Assembly (NCBI GenBank): GCA_018417955.1
Contig: JACTVC010000009.1
Span: 1,054,001 to 1,118,000, forward strand
Source: Laccaria trichodermophora
Taxonomy: Eukaryota > Basidiomycota > Agaricomycetes > Agaricales > Hydnangiaceae
DNA length: 64,000 nucleotides
Direction: 5' to 3'
Shown: piece by piece, positions 23,456-35,663 of the stretch
Layout: each line of letters starts with the position of its first letter
Position numbering within the stretch: the stretch's first letter is position 1
Made by a program: the position numbers and the translations under genes
Notes under the pieces: model-generated
What the model was told of the DNA's origin: nothing
Database searches by the model: none
What the model saw: only the letters and a program-made list of their open reading frames with translations

Positions 23456-24485
23456 CAGATGGAAGGGGGGTGTTGGTGAAAACAATGGGGGAAAGCTGCT
23501 GGGGGATGCTAGCTGTAATAGGTGTCTTGTGAGGTACAGTAGGAGTGGGTGGTCAAATCAATGATGTAGGGTCTGGGAGATGAGGATGTTGATCCTATTA
23601 CTATGGTGTGAGGACTGATTGTGCTTCAAGTGACTTAGTCTTCAGTTCATGAACTCTTGTGGAGGTCACTAATGCTTTGGATGTCTGTTGTGTGACCTCT
23701 GCTCTTCCTTTGAAAATCCTCAAGGAAGTAGAGTTTGAGGATTGGGACTGATGAAAGTTTGAATACCTCTAGAAGAATATACAATGACCTTACAAACTCA
23801 AATCACTTACTTTGACTCTAACAGAGGACACGATACAACATGGCCACTTGATGAGTGAACATAGTGGTGGTATGATGAATAGAAAAGGTGTCACTACTAC
23901 ACGTGTGCTAGTGTGACTAATGTGAGTTGAATCATGATGGTCATTAAGTAAGCAAAAATAAAACAATCCAAAGAAGAGGGAAATTATCTAGGAGACTTGT
24001 ACAATGACTGGACATATGTCACACTAACTTAAATGAGTTTTAAATGGTGAACATGGCAGATAGAAGGGGGTGTTGGTGAAAACAATGGGGGAAACCTGCT
24101 GAGGGATGCTAACTTGGTCGAGTTGGGAAGTGGGATGTTAGTGAAAACAGACTTGAAGTGGTGAACATGACAGAGAGAAGTGGGGTGTTGGTGAAAGAAA
24201 CCTTAGAGTGGTGAACATGACAGAGAGAAGGGGTGTTGGTGAAAACAACCTTAGAGTGGTGAACATGGCAGAGAGAAGTGGGGTGTTGGTGAAAACAGAC
24301 TTAGAGTAGGATGTTGGTGAAAACAGATTTAGAGTGGCGAACATGACAGAGTGAAGTGGGGTGTTGGTGAAAACAACCTTAGAGTGGTGTGAACATGACA
24401 GAGAGAAGCAGGATGTTGGTAAAAACAGACTTAGAGTGGTGAAAATGGCAGATAGAAGCAGGGTATTGGTAAGAACAAACTTAGA
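23456..24485. repeat. Minisatellite blocks separated by unassigned sequence
   Basis: Units with GTGTTGGTGAAAACAATGG occur at 23465-23515 and in a dense array at about 24030-24485 (at least eight GGTGTTGGTGAAA-like units with AGAGTGGTGAACATGACAGA). Between them (23520-24030) I see no feature. Same family as 6500-6860. Confidence 0.75.
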
Positions 24486-24994
24486 TGAGTTTTGAGGGGA
24501 AAAAAAAAAGCAATGTACAAAATGATGAGAAAACTGCACCAGAAAAACCAAGTTTTTTTCTTGAAATTGGGACCCCAGATACCCCGTGACACTGGTCAGA
24601 TATGTTTGAGCCATGTGACAAGGCTAAAAGATTTTTCAGCAATGTGACATGCTTAGAATATATCCGAGCGATGTCACACCACCGAAACATTTCTTGCCAC
24701 TCTGGCACACTTCAAACATTTCTGGCCAGTTTGACTTGGCTCAAACATTTCTTACCAGTCTGAACCCCTTCAAATATTTCTGACCACTTTCACTTGACTA
24801 GGATATTTTTGAACACAATTTATCTACCCAAACATTTCTGGTCATGATATTAAAGGTCACACATTTTCTACCCAATCCAATATTATATTTTCTCCCAAAG
24901 GCAAAAAAATAAATGGCCGGCACAACCTATTAGCCTGGATACATTCTTACATTTTACAAGGCTAATAGCTTGTTCAAGGTGGGTGACTGAAGTG
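24486..24994 (+). mobile_element. Right end of a second KDZ-type element (E2)
   Basis: Closely similar to 21340-21856, with the same ~30-bp subterminal motifs, and ends GGTGGGTGACTGAAGTG at 24994. Directly after it Gypsy-A coding sequence begins in frame. Its left end is outside the window or lost, so E1 may sit inside E2. Confidence 0.75.
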
Positions 24995-26477
24995 GGTCCG
25001 CTAGGACCAAAGTCAGCCAACTGCTGGCGAGATCAGATTACTACGATGGGCTCCTGGATGATTTGAAGGAAATTGCTGCATATTTGCGCAAACGAGCCTA
25101 CAAGGATGGTCCCATTCCCAAGGAATTCACCAGGCATCGCATTCATGAAAGCTGACAACCCGATAGGACTGAAAAGCTCATGACGAGATTCTCCTCTGCA
25201 TCCCCTACTGACAGAAACAACCTTGCGCGAAATTCTGCTGCATATGAAGGTCAGAATGTCAGGTTCGCCTTGGACCCCCCAGTGCCAGGATCCATATCCG
25301 TCTTGTTAGCTAAAAAGCACCCAGTATCCAGGTTGCCAGGCATAGGAACGATCGGGGTTTCCGCTGTGGGTACTTCCTCGGTCAAGACAGGAACTTCGAA
25401 TAATGGTCCCACGACAGTAGCCTCTGGTAGTAACTACAACCAGGTTCAGGCTCCTGCTGCGTTCAGTTCGCACATACCCAGCCCTATGTCCTGGACCAGT
25501 TACACCTTTCGGAGTAGAAACAATCAGCATCAGACCAGACTGGGCCAGTTGTCCAACAGTAATGGAAACCCCAACACTGGAAACAGTCCTGGTCCCCCCT
25601 CTGGAGGATCCTCTCCCTCTGGCGACAGTGGAAACGCTGGAAGGGGTAGTAACCCTAATGGTCCCAATGGACCGACTCCACCAGCCTCCTGGTACGTTCC
25701 CCTGCAGGACAACGGAGGGAATGGTGGTAATGGAGGCAGAGGAGGAGGTGGAGGAGGAAGCGGAGGAGGGGGTGGAGGTGGGAACGGTGGTAATCCCAGC
25801 TCGCTAGACCCCAATGCAACACCTTGGTGGCGACCTCCCAAAGAATGGCAGTTGAACCGCAAGCTCAATAGCACGGTGTCACCAGAATGGGATGGAGCTG
25901 GCGAGACTGCTATTGACTATTTGGGCAACATGGGATTCCTCATGAGATTGAGTCCCAAGATGAAGGAGAGAATCGCCCAGTTAGCCCCCTTTAAATGGAC
26001 TTCTTATGCCCTAAGCTGGTGGGAGACCTTACCCGCCCCGGACCACGACTACTTCTTGGTTGACTGGGACAACATGATGGTTGGAATCCAAGCCCACTTC
26101 CTGGACGAGGAATGGGTACGAGAGCGGACCTTCAGAAATAAAGGTCACGAACAAGAAAGCCCACTAGAATATATTCAATGACGCATCCAATACCATCACT
26201 TCCTACACCCAGACGAAGTTGATGGATCCACTGCGGTCGCCCGTATACTACGCAGGCAACCTGTGGAATGGTCGCATTACCTCAGTGAGGTTATCTGTCC
26301 TACAATCCTATCTGTCCAATCCGTAGCTAAGCGGATGAAGAATGGTCTTGTAACTTCCTGGCAGCAGGCTGAACGCAATAAGCGGCCAGCGCCATTCTAT
26401 AGGAACAATCGTACGTGCGTAGCACATGCAGCAGAGACTAAGCCAGCCAGTCAGGGAGTTCAATTAGCATCTTATTC
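24995..26477 (+). pseudogene. Gypsy-A gag, first part
   Basis: Gag-type structural gene of a Ty3/gypsy retrotransposon. One frame runs through the segment apart from TGA stops at 25153 and 26179. It has a Gly/Asn-rich low-complexity linker (NGGNGGRGGGGGGSG) and then a capsid-like region (WETLPAPDHDYFLVDWDNMM, HFLDEEWVRERTF). It begins directly at the E2 terminus, so the start is missing. It is broken at 26477 by E4 inside codons for ASYS and continues at 47017. Both stops can be explained by C>T change of CGA. Confidence 0.85.
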
Positions 26478-26689
26478 CACTTCAGTCACCCACCTTGACC
26501 AAGCTATTAGCCTTGTAAAATGTAAGAATGTATCCAGGCTAATAGGTTCTTCAGCCATTTATTTTTTTTGCCTCTGGAGAAAAATATATTATTCCATTGG
26601 GCAAAAATGTTTGGCCTTCAATATTGTGACAAGAAATATTTGGGCTGATATTTTGCAATGAAAAATATCCTAGCCATCTGAAAATGGTT

Positions 26690-26915
26690 GGATATATTTG
26701 AACCATGTTAGAGTGGTAGGAAATATTTGAAGTGTTTCAGACTGGTAGGAAATGTTTTAGCTATGTGACATTGCTCAAAAATATTTTAGTCATGTCACAC
26801 TGCTAAGAAATATTTTAGCCATGTCACACTGCTCAGAAATCTTTTGACCATGTCACACTGCTTGGATATATTTGAGCCATGTCACATAGGCCAAATATTT
26901 CCTGCCAGTGTCATG
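26690..26915. repeat. E4 left subterminal repeats
   Basis: About seven copies of a ~31-bp motif with CATGTCACACTGCT(A/C)AGAAAT. The mirrored set is at 46580-46800. Confidence 0.75.
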
Positions 26916-29040
26916 GAGTATCTGGGGTCCTAGTTTTTAAAAAAAAACTTCAAAAATTTCTGACCATTCAAACTTTTATCTTCTAGATTCAACTTTTCTA
27001 CAAAATTTATCATAAATATAATTTTGGTCCTAAACTTGCCTTTTTACTCTTATATTGTATTTTTATCATAGAAAAAGCAGATTATATATTGCAAGCAACT
27101 GTATCTATTGGTATTCAGCTATCTGTTGTATAGTTATAGCCTCTAAATTCTGCTTTATCACATAATGAATCTTGTTACTGACTGCTCTTATATTGAGTTT
27201 ATATTGATAATTGCCTATAATAAACCAGTTCTATCTACTGAACCATTACTGTTGTCTATTACTCTTGCAAATTACCAGAAATAAATATTGGCTAATATGC
27301 AAGCCATATTCTTCACTGCAGTAGACCCATATTTCTGAAAGCAAGAGAGAGTTCTGGAGATTGTTACATTTACCATGCTAGCTATATCTTTTCACTTCCA
27401 TAGAGGTATATTCCTGAGTGCCAGAGAGAGTTCTGAGGAGTGTCAGAGTTTGATGTTTCATGTAAATATATTTGATGTGATGTATTTGTGTTTGTTGACT
27501 ATAATGACCTTCTTAAACATCATCATGACTGCCAGTACTTTACTGTACCTCACCTATTTCTGCAGAAATGGCTACAATCCTGCAGTATTCTGATCTCTCT
27601 ATTAGAAATACTTCCATTTTCTTTTTAGATATGATTTTAGACCTTAACAACAGTACCCAACAAGAAGTCCTATTTTTTCTCTCATTTTTACCTTATTTTA
27701 TAAATAATGTTCATTTAAAATAGTAATATTTCTCATGCAAAATAGACTCTGAAATCAGCCCTGCAACATTATGATCACCAGTGATTACCATCTACATTTT
27801 CTCCAATGTTACTCATTTTATTGTGATTTTCTGGCAATATTTATGTAAATTAATTTATTTGGAAATATGCACAGGTCATGTCCACCATGCATCCACATTG
27901 TCAATAACAGTCAATCGTACATATGTTCTTTTTTTTCTGTTTTCTTTTCTGATTCTCACACTATATTTTTATCAATTACTATATTACAAAATGCACACAA
28001 ACCATGTATATACTACCTCAATCTTCCTCACAATAATCTGTTATTGTTCTTTTTTTTGCTCTAATTTTCCAGCTATATTATTATTATTTGTTACATTTGG
28101 AAATATACACAGAACAAGTAACCAGTGCATGAAGAGCCATTTACATCACATGATTTTTTCTTATTTTTCTAATTCTAATTATATTAATTACTACATTAAG
28201 AAATGTGCACAGGCCATGTATATACCCAATATTGTCAACAACAGTCCATTTTCTCATTTTTCTGGCTATATTTATATCAATTATTATATTAGGAAATGTG
28301 CACAAACTATGTTTATAGTATGTCAATATTGTCAATGATAGTACATTTTTTATTCTACTTTTCTGGCTATATTTTCATTAATTACCATATTTGGAAATAT
28401 GCACAGACCAAGTAAACAGTACATCAACATCATCATATATCATTTGTATCTTTTCTTATTTTTCTACCTATATTTATATTGATTACCATATTGCAAAATA
28501 TGCACAGACCCTGTATTTTGTACCTCAATATTTTCAACAATACTTTTTTATTATTATTATTTATTATTCTGATTTTCCAGCCTTATTTAATTTCTTTTCT
28601 TATTTTTGTGGCTGTAATTGCATCAATTACTGTATTAACTATATATCTATTTTCCCCCTTTTTGTCTGATTATATATATATATATATTTCTAATGGCAAA
28701 TGTAACAATGGTCTATTATTTTTTCTTCTCTTTTCTGACAGTAGTGGTAGTGTTGGAAAGACAGATCACATGACTATATCATATGATGTATCATATGATC
28801 ATGTTGTCTGACATGTACAATGTCCATATCTACATGCAATATGTCTATGGTATCTACAAATGACAGTAACTAGATGGAAATCCAAAGCTACAACCCCTGC
28901 TACCTCTTCAGAAATCCATGAGAGGTTGGATACAGACACAGGAAGGGATAACACTGCAGATCTGATAAGATCTGCCCTGATTAACTGGTGCTGACACTTG
29001 TTCTCTTGGAGCAAAGTGTCAGTGACCTGTTAATACACAA
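26916..29040. other. E4 left interior, AT-rich, non-coding
   Basis: Repeated blocks of about 130 bp carry GGAAATATGCACAGACC(A/C)TGT followed by TCAACAACAGT and (T/A)TTTTCTGGCTATATTT. The last ~170 bp (from about 28870) match part of the 490-bp LTR family seen at 48060-48549 and are cut by Ty3-B at 29045. No gene seen. Confidence 0.6.
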
Positions 29041-29045
29041 TAACA

Positions 29046-29244
29046 TGGAAACCTATCCCTTAGAAAGGGATAGAAAAACACTGACTCAACAGAACCGACA
29101 GAATTTAACCGCGTGTATGATTCTGGAAGTGATAAGAGCGAGATACAAGAGTGGTGGTAGATGGGAGAAAGAGAGATGCGAAGTATCTAAAGAGACTGCG
29201 TATATATATGACCAAATATGCGGGAAGGCGTTGCCAAACAATAT
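29046..29244 (-). repeat. Ty3-B left (3') LTR, main part
   Basis: Same sequence as 42625-42823; the remaining 25 bp are at 35484-35508 beyond E3. Confidence 0.92.
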
Positions 29245-29449
29245 CACTTCAGTCACCCACCTTGACCGAGCTATTAGCTAGGAAATCTTGAAAAATTATC
29301 CAGGCTAATAGATCCTTTGGCCGTTTATTTTTTTGCCTCTGGAGAAAAATATATTATTGCATTGGGCAAAAATGTTTGGCCTTTAATATTGTAACCAGAA
29401 ATATTTGGGCTGATATTTTGTATTGAAAAATATCCTAGCCATCTGAAAG

Positions 29450-29730
29450 TGGTCAGAAATATTTGAAGCATATTAGAGTGGTAGGAAATATTTGAAGTGT
29501 TTCAGACTGGTAGGAAATTTTTAAGCTGTGTGACACTGCTGAAAAATGTTTTAGCCATGTCACACTGCTAAGAAATTTTTGAACCATATTACACTGCTGA
29601 GAAATTTTTTAGCCATGTCACACTGCTGAAAAATGTTTTGACCATGTCACACTGCTCGGAAATGTTTTAGCCATGTCACACTGCTCGGAAATGTTTCAGC
29701 CATGTCACATAGGCAAAAAATTTCCTGCCA
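29450..29730. repeat. E3 left subterminal repeats
   Basis: About nine copies of a ~32-bp motif with AGCCATGTCACACTGCT. Mirrored at 34990-35270. Confidence 0.8.
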
Positions 29731-30713
29731 GTGTCACAGAGTATCTGGGGTCCTAGTTTCAAAAAAAAAACTTCAAAAATTTCTGACCATTCAAACTTTT
29801 ATCTTCTGGATTCAACTTTTCTACAAAATTTATCATAAGGATCATTTTGGTCCTAAACTTCCATTTTTACTTTATATCATATTTTTCTTATAGAAAAACT
29901 AGATTATATATTGCATTCAGCACTATCTATTGGTATTCAGCTATTTGTTATATAGTTATAGCCTCTAAATTCTACTCTATCAGATAATAAAGGTTGCTAC
30001 TGACTGCTCTTATGTTGGGTATATATTGATAACTATCTATAATAGTCTAGCCTTACCTACTGAATTATTACTGATGTCTATTATTCTTGCAAATTACCAG
30101 AAGTAAATATTGGCTGATGTGTGAGCCATATTTCTTCACTGAAGTATGTTTCTGAAGACTAGAGTGAGTTTGGGAACTGTCAGATTGACTATGCCAGCTT
30201 TTTTTTTCACTTTTATAGAGGTATGTATATTTCTGAGGACTGCAGAGAGCTCTGAGGATTGTCAGTGTCTGAAGTTATAGATATGTATAATATGATGTAT
30301 TCATATCTGTTAACCATAATAACATGCTGACTACCAGTACTTTACTGTGCCCCACCTATTTCTGCAGGAATGGCTAGAATCTCCTAGAGTTCTGGTCTCT
30401 CTATTACAAATACTTGAATTTCCTTTTTTAGATATAGACCTTAGACCTTGACAACAGTACCCAACAACAAGTCCTATTTTTTTCTCATTTTTACCACATT
30501 TTCTAAATGATTTTCATTTAAAATAGTAATTGTGCCTCATTTACTCTGATTTCAGCTCTGCAACATTATAACCAATAGTGATTACCATCTAATATTTTCT
30601 TTAATGTTTCTTGTACTTTATTGTAATTTTCTGGCAATATTTGCACAAATTACCTTATTTGGAAATATGCATAGACCATGTGCACTATACACCAACATTG
30701 TCAATAACAGTTA

Positions 30714-30919
30714 CAGCTGAATGCAGAATGATAGGCCATGCCAGACCAACACATGCACAGGGCAGACTGTCAAATTTTCAAAGCAATATGATGGCTGAGG
30801 CTGCTGAGTTCTCACCAAGTTCTCACAATGAGTCATGTTACTGTAGTACCACAGTAACATTTGAGAGTCTGCTCTATGTATGTGTTGATCTGCATAATCT
30901 ATCATTCTGCATTCAGCTG
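30714..30919. mobile_element. 206-bp MITE in the left arm of E3
   Basis: Inverted ends CAGCTGAATGCAGAATGAT / ATCATTCTGCATTCAGCTG, flanked by TA on the left and TG on the right, suggesting a Tc1/mariner-like TA target with one change. The interior also has a GTTACTGTAG...CACAGTAAC hairpin. Confidence 0.7.
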
Positions 30920-31539
30920 TGATGGTATGTCTATTCTTTTCCTTTTTTTTCTGTTTTTCTAGCTATATTTGTATCATTTACCATATTAGAAAATATCCAC
31001 AGACCATGTATATGGTATAGAAATATTGTTAACAATAGTCTATTATTTTTCTCTATTTCTTCTGATTTTCTGGCTATATTTTCACCCATTACCATATTTG
31101 GAAATATGCACAGACCAAGTAAACAGTACATCAACATTATCAACAACCATTTATATCATGTAATTTTTTTTTCCTAACTTTTCTAGCTATATTTGTATTA
31201 ATTACCATTTTAGGAAATGTGCACAGACCATGTATACAACACCCCAATATTGTCAACAACAGTCATTATTTTTCTTTTTTTCTTCTAATTTTTTGGGCTA
31301 AATTGAATTATTAAATTATTATGTTAGGAAATGTACCCAGACCATGTATCTATTTTTCCCCCCTTTTGTCTGACTCTCTGGATATATTTCCAGAATAGGA
31401 AATGTGCACAGGCCATCAACAACAGTTTATTATTTTTTCTCCTTTTTTTTCTGATAGCAGTGGTGGTATTGTAAGTGCCAAAATCTTTCTTGGAAAGACA
31501 GATCACATGTTATATTACATGACCAGATCATACGATCCA

Positions 31540-33180
31540 TCACATGATCACATCACATGACGATGTCACATGACTATTATATATCACATGATCGTGTCAC
31601 ATGATTTTATTGTCCCATGTCATATCATATGACTGTATCACATGACTGTTATATCACATGATATGGAATATGAATAACTATATGAGTTAGATGTTTGTTT
31701 GTTATTTGTGCTATTACTTCCATGCCCATCGATACATGTTCTTGCTTTGTATTTATGACTACTACTGACAAGTATACAAAGGAGTCATGTGACACAATAG
31801 CTAAGCATTGGAAAGTAAATAATGTAAAAGATGGATAAGATCCCATATATGCCAGCCATTTCCATACTTGTCACTAGTAGTCCCATGTATGAGGGGTCAG
31901 GCTATCAGATATATTCCCTATTCAATGGATCCTACCCTACATATGCATATCACAGTAGTCACACTCAGGTTATGTTATATTTTAGTCATGTTTCTTATGC
32001 ATCTTTGTACATGCATCTTCTCTGTTTCCACTTGCATCTAAGAGTATTGTCTTCATGACTGTTTATCAAGCCTAGTGAAGGAATAGAGTGACAAGGTCAG
32101 CTGTAGATTGTGACTCTTTTAGGAGAGCTTGTGTGAGGATAGGTAGTAGACATCATGTGACCAGTACTTCCTGCTAAACCCTTCTGCAGCATTCTGGGAA
32201 AGGTGACTACAGCTACACTTGTGACATTCTAGAGCATAAGTAGCTACTCACTTAGCTTGCCAGACACTTATATTGACATTACTCCAAGAGTACAAGTGTC
32301 AGCATAGTTTATCAGGGCAGGTCTTATCAGATCTGCAGTGTTATCCCATCCTGCATCTGTATCCAACCACTCATGGACTTCCCAAGAGATAGCAGAGGTT
32401 ACAGTACTTTGCACTGTTGTTTGCATAATGAAGTTTAGGAATCATATGTATATGTATTGTATTGTGACCCACAACTTGGGAAGTAAGAGATCAGTTACAT
32501 CCACCAAGGCATGTAATGTCTAGCACTGATAGATGTTGCTCATCATAGCAAACAATGATCTGTGCCTGGATCTCATCTGATATCTGAGGCACCATGAGAG
32601 TTGGGGTTTGAGAGATTCAAAATGCCCTGATACATGACAATCTGTGATGAAGATACAAAATCAAATATGATTTTCATAATTTCAGTGTGCAAACAGGAAT
32701 GCAAAGAACTGTAGCTTTGGATTTCTGGAGCAATCTCAAATCTTGCTAAAATATGCCTACATCTAGTCTCTTTCCCCCATTCTTCCTCTCTTTGGACTGA
32801 GCTGCAGCTCAGCCTTCACACACTTGCAATACCACTTTCATTGACAGCTCCTGCATTTGATGCACAGATAATCTATTCCAATATATAGAATTTTACCAGA
32901 ATAAAATCAGAATAAAATAGGAAGAGTGGTGATGATGGGGTACTATTCACATGGTCTGTGCACATTTCCTAATATAGTAATTAATGAAAATATAGCCAAA
33001 AATGAGAAAAGAAATTCACATAACATAAATGGTTGTTGATAATGTTGATGTATTATTTACTTGGTCTGTGCATATTTCCAAATATGGTAATTAGTAAAAA
33101 TATAGCCAGAAAATCAGAAAAAAAAGAGAAAAATAGGTGACTATAGTTATCTCATATGCATTATATAGTTGTTTATGTTG
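31540..33180. other. E3 spacer between the palindrome arms
   Basis: No gene. 31745-31850 resembles the right part of the 490-bp LTR family (GACAAGTAT...AGTCATGTGACAC). 32270-32400 is the inverse of its middle (AGATCTGCAGTGTTATCCC). The segment around 32690-32890 resembles 44570-44750 in E4. ATCACATGA-rich repeats fill 31510-31680. Confidence 0.6.
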
Positions 33181-33800
33181 TGGATCGTATGATCTGGTCA
33201 TGTAATATAACATGTGATCTGTCTTTCCAAGAAAGATTTTGGCACTTACAATACCACCACTGCTATCAGAAAAAAAAGGAGAAAAAATAATAAACTGTTG
33301 TTGATGGCCTGTGCACATTTCCTATTCTGGAAATATATCCAGAGAGTCAGACAAAAGGGGGGAAAAATAGATACATGGTCTGGGTACATTTCCTAACATA
33401 ATAATTTAATAATTCAATTTAGCCCAAAAAATTAGAAGAAAAAAAGAAAAATAATGACTGTTGTTGACAATATTGGGGTGTTGTATACATGGTCTGTGCA
33501 CATTTCCTAAAATGGTAATTAATACAAATATAGCTAGAAAAGTTAGGAAAAAAAAATTACATGATATAAATGGTTGTTGATAATGTTGATGTACTGTTTA
33601 CTTGGTCTGTGCATATTTCCAAATATGGTAATGGGTGAAAATATAGCCAGAAAATCAGAAGAAATAGAGAAAAATAATAGACTATTGTTAACAATATTTC
33701 TATACCATATACATGGTCTGTGGATATTTTCTAATATGGTAAATGATACAAATATAGCTAGAAAAACAGAAAAAAAAGGAAAAGAATAGACATACCATCA

Positions 33801-34006
33801 CAGCTGAATGCAGAATGATAGATTATGCAGATCAACACATACATAGAGCAGACTCTCAAATGTTACTGTGGTACTACAGTAACATGACTCATTGTGAGAA
33901 CTTGGTGAGAACTCAGCAGCCTCAGCCATCATATTGCTTTGAAAATTTGACAGTCTGCCCTGTGCATGTGTTGGTCTGGCATGGCCTATCATTCTGCATT
34001 CAGCTG
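33801..34006. mobile_element. 206-bp MITE in the right arm of E3
   Basis: Exact mirror of 30714-30919, so it was present before the palindrome formed. Confidence 0.7.
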
Positions 34007-34989
34007 TAACTGTTATTGACAATGTTGGTGTATAGTGCACATGGTCTATGCATATTTCCAAATAAGGTAATTTGTGCAAATATTGCCAGAAAATTACAAT
34101 AAAGTACAAGAAACATTAAAGAAAATATTAGATGGTAATCACTATTGGTTATAATGTTGCAGAGCTGAAATCAGAGTAAATGAGGCACAATTACTATTTT
34201 AAATGAAAATCATTTAGAAAATGTGGTAAAAATGAGAAAAAAATAGGACTTGTTGTTGGGTACTGTTGTCAAGGTCTAAGGTCTATATCTAAAAAAGGAA
34301 ATTCAAGTATTTGTAATAGAGAGACCAGAACTCTAGGAGATTCTAGCCATTCCTGCAGAAATAGGTGGGGCACAGTAAAGTACTGGTAGTCAGCATGTTA
34401 TTATGGTTAACAGATATGAATACATCATATTATACATATCTATAACTTCAGACACTGACAATCCTCAGAGCTCTCTGCAGTCCTCAGAAATATACATACC
34501 TCTATAAAAGTGAAAAAAAAAGCTGGCATAGTCAATCTGACAGTTCCCAAACTCACTCTAGTCTTCAGAAACATACTTCAGTGAAGAAATATGGCTCACA
34601 CATCAGCCAATATTTACTTCTGGTAATTTGCAAGAATAATAGACATCAGTAATAATTCAGTAGGTAAGGCTAGACTATTATAGATAGTTATCAATATATA
34701 CCCAACATAAGAGCAGTCAGTAGCAACCTTTATTATCTGATAGAGTAGAATTTAGAGGCTATAACTATATAACAAATAGCTGAATACCAATAGATAGTGC
34801 TGAATGCAATATATAATCTAGTTTTTCTATAAGAAAAATATGATATAAAGTAAAAATGGAAGTTTAGGACCAAAATGATCCTTATGATAAATTTTGTAGA
34901 AAAGTTGAATCCAGAAGATAAAAGTTTGAATGGTCAGAAATTTTTGAAGTTTTTTTTTTGAAACTAGGACCCCAGATACTCTGTGACAC

Positions 34990-35270
34990 TGGCAGGAAAT
35001 TTTTTGCCTATGTGACATGGCTGAAACATTTCCGAGCAGTGTGACATGGCTAAAACATTTCCGAGCAGTGTGACATGGTCAAAACATTTTTCAGCAGTGT
35101 GACATGGCTAAAAAATTTCTCAGCAGTGTAATATGGTTCAAAAATTTCTTAGCAGTGTGACATGGCTAAAACATTTTTCAGCAGTGTCACACAGCTTAAA
35201 AATTTCCTACCAGTCTGAAACACTTCAAATATTTCCTACCACTCTAATATGCTTCAAATATTTCTGACCA
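34990..35270. repeat. E3 right subterminal repeats
   Basis: Mirror of 29450-29730, with GTGTGACATGGCTAAAACAT units. Confidence 0.8.
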
Positions 35271-35483
35271 CTTTCAGATGGCTAGGATATTTTTCAATAC
35301 AAAATATCAGCCCAAATATTTCTGGTTACAATATTAAAGGCCAAACATTTTTGCCCAATGCAATAATATATTTTTCTCCAGAGGCAAAAAAATAAACGGC
35401 CAAAGGATCTATTAGCCTGGATAATTTTTCAAGATTTCCTAGCTAATAGCTCGGTCAAGGTGGGTGACTGAAGTGAACAATAT

Positions 35484-35508
35484 CCGAAAGTGGTAATCCA
35501 GGATTACA
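35484..35508 (-). repeat. Ty3-B left LTR, remaining 25 bp
   Basis: CCGAAAGTGG...GGATTACA completes the LTR interrupted by E3. Confidence 0.9.
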
Positions 35509-35663
35509 CCCTCCCCGCCTTTAAAAAATAGTTAGAAGAGAAAGAAAAAAGTTGTTAGTAAGTGTAAGTAAAATCCGAGCGCCGGGTGCGTCAAAACCCT
35601 TTGGGAAAAAGCTACCGGCTGGCAAGGTCGAAATAAAATCTACCTAAGAGGAGGAGATCCATT

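Larger units (their letters stand above)
29245..35475. mobile_element. E3, 6,231-bp palindromic KDZ-end element
   Basis: Ends are CACTTCAGTCACCCACC and its inverse. The target duplication AACAATAT (8 bp) is at 29237-29244 and 35476-35483. The arms 29245-31539 and 33181-35475 are inverted copies with no length difference: any position p pairs with 64720-p. Translated frames from opposite arms are identical at four places checked. The spacer 31540-33180 is unpaired and contains inverted fragments of the 490-bp LTR family. It is non-coding and presumably mobilised in trans by a KDZ transposase (inference from shared ends). Confidence 0.92.

Noticed and set aside
25530..25874. Proline-rich 114-aa ORF on the - strand
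   Set aside because: Shadow of the Gly-rich gag linker in Gypsy-A.
29702..35018. Pairs of identical small ORFs on opposite strands
   Set aside because: They come from the two arms of the E3 palindrome and have no coding features.
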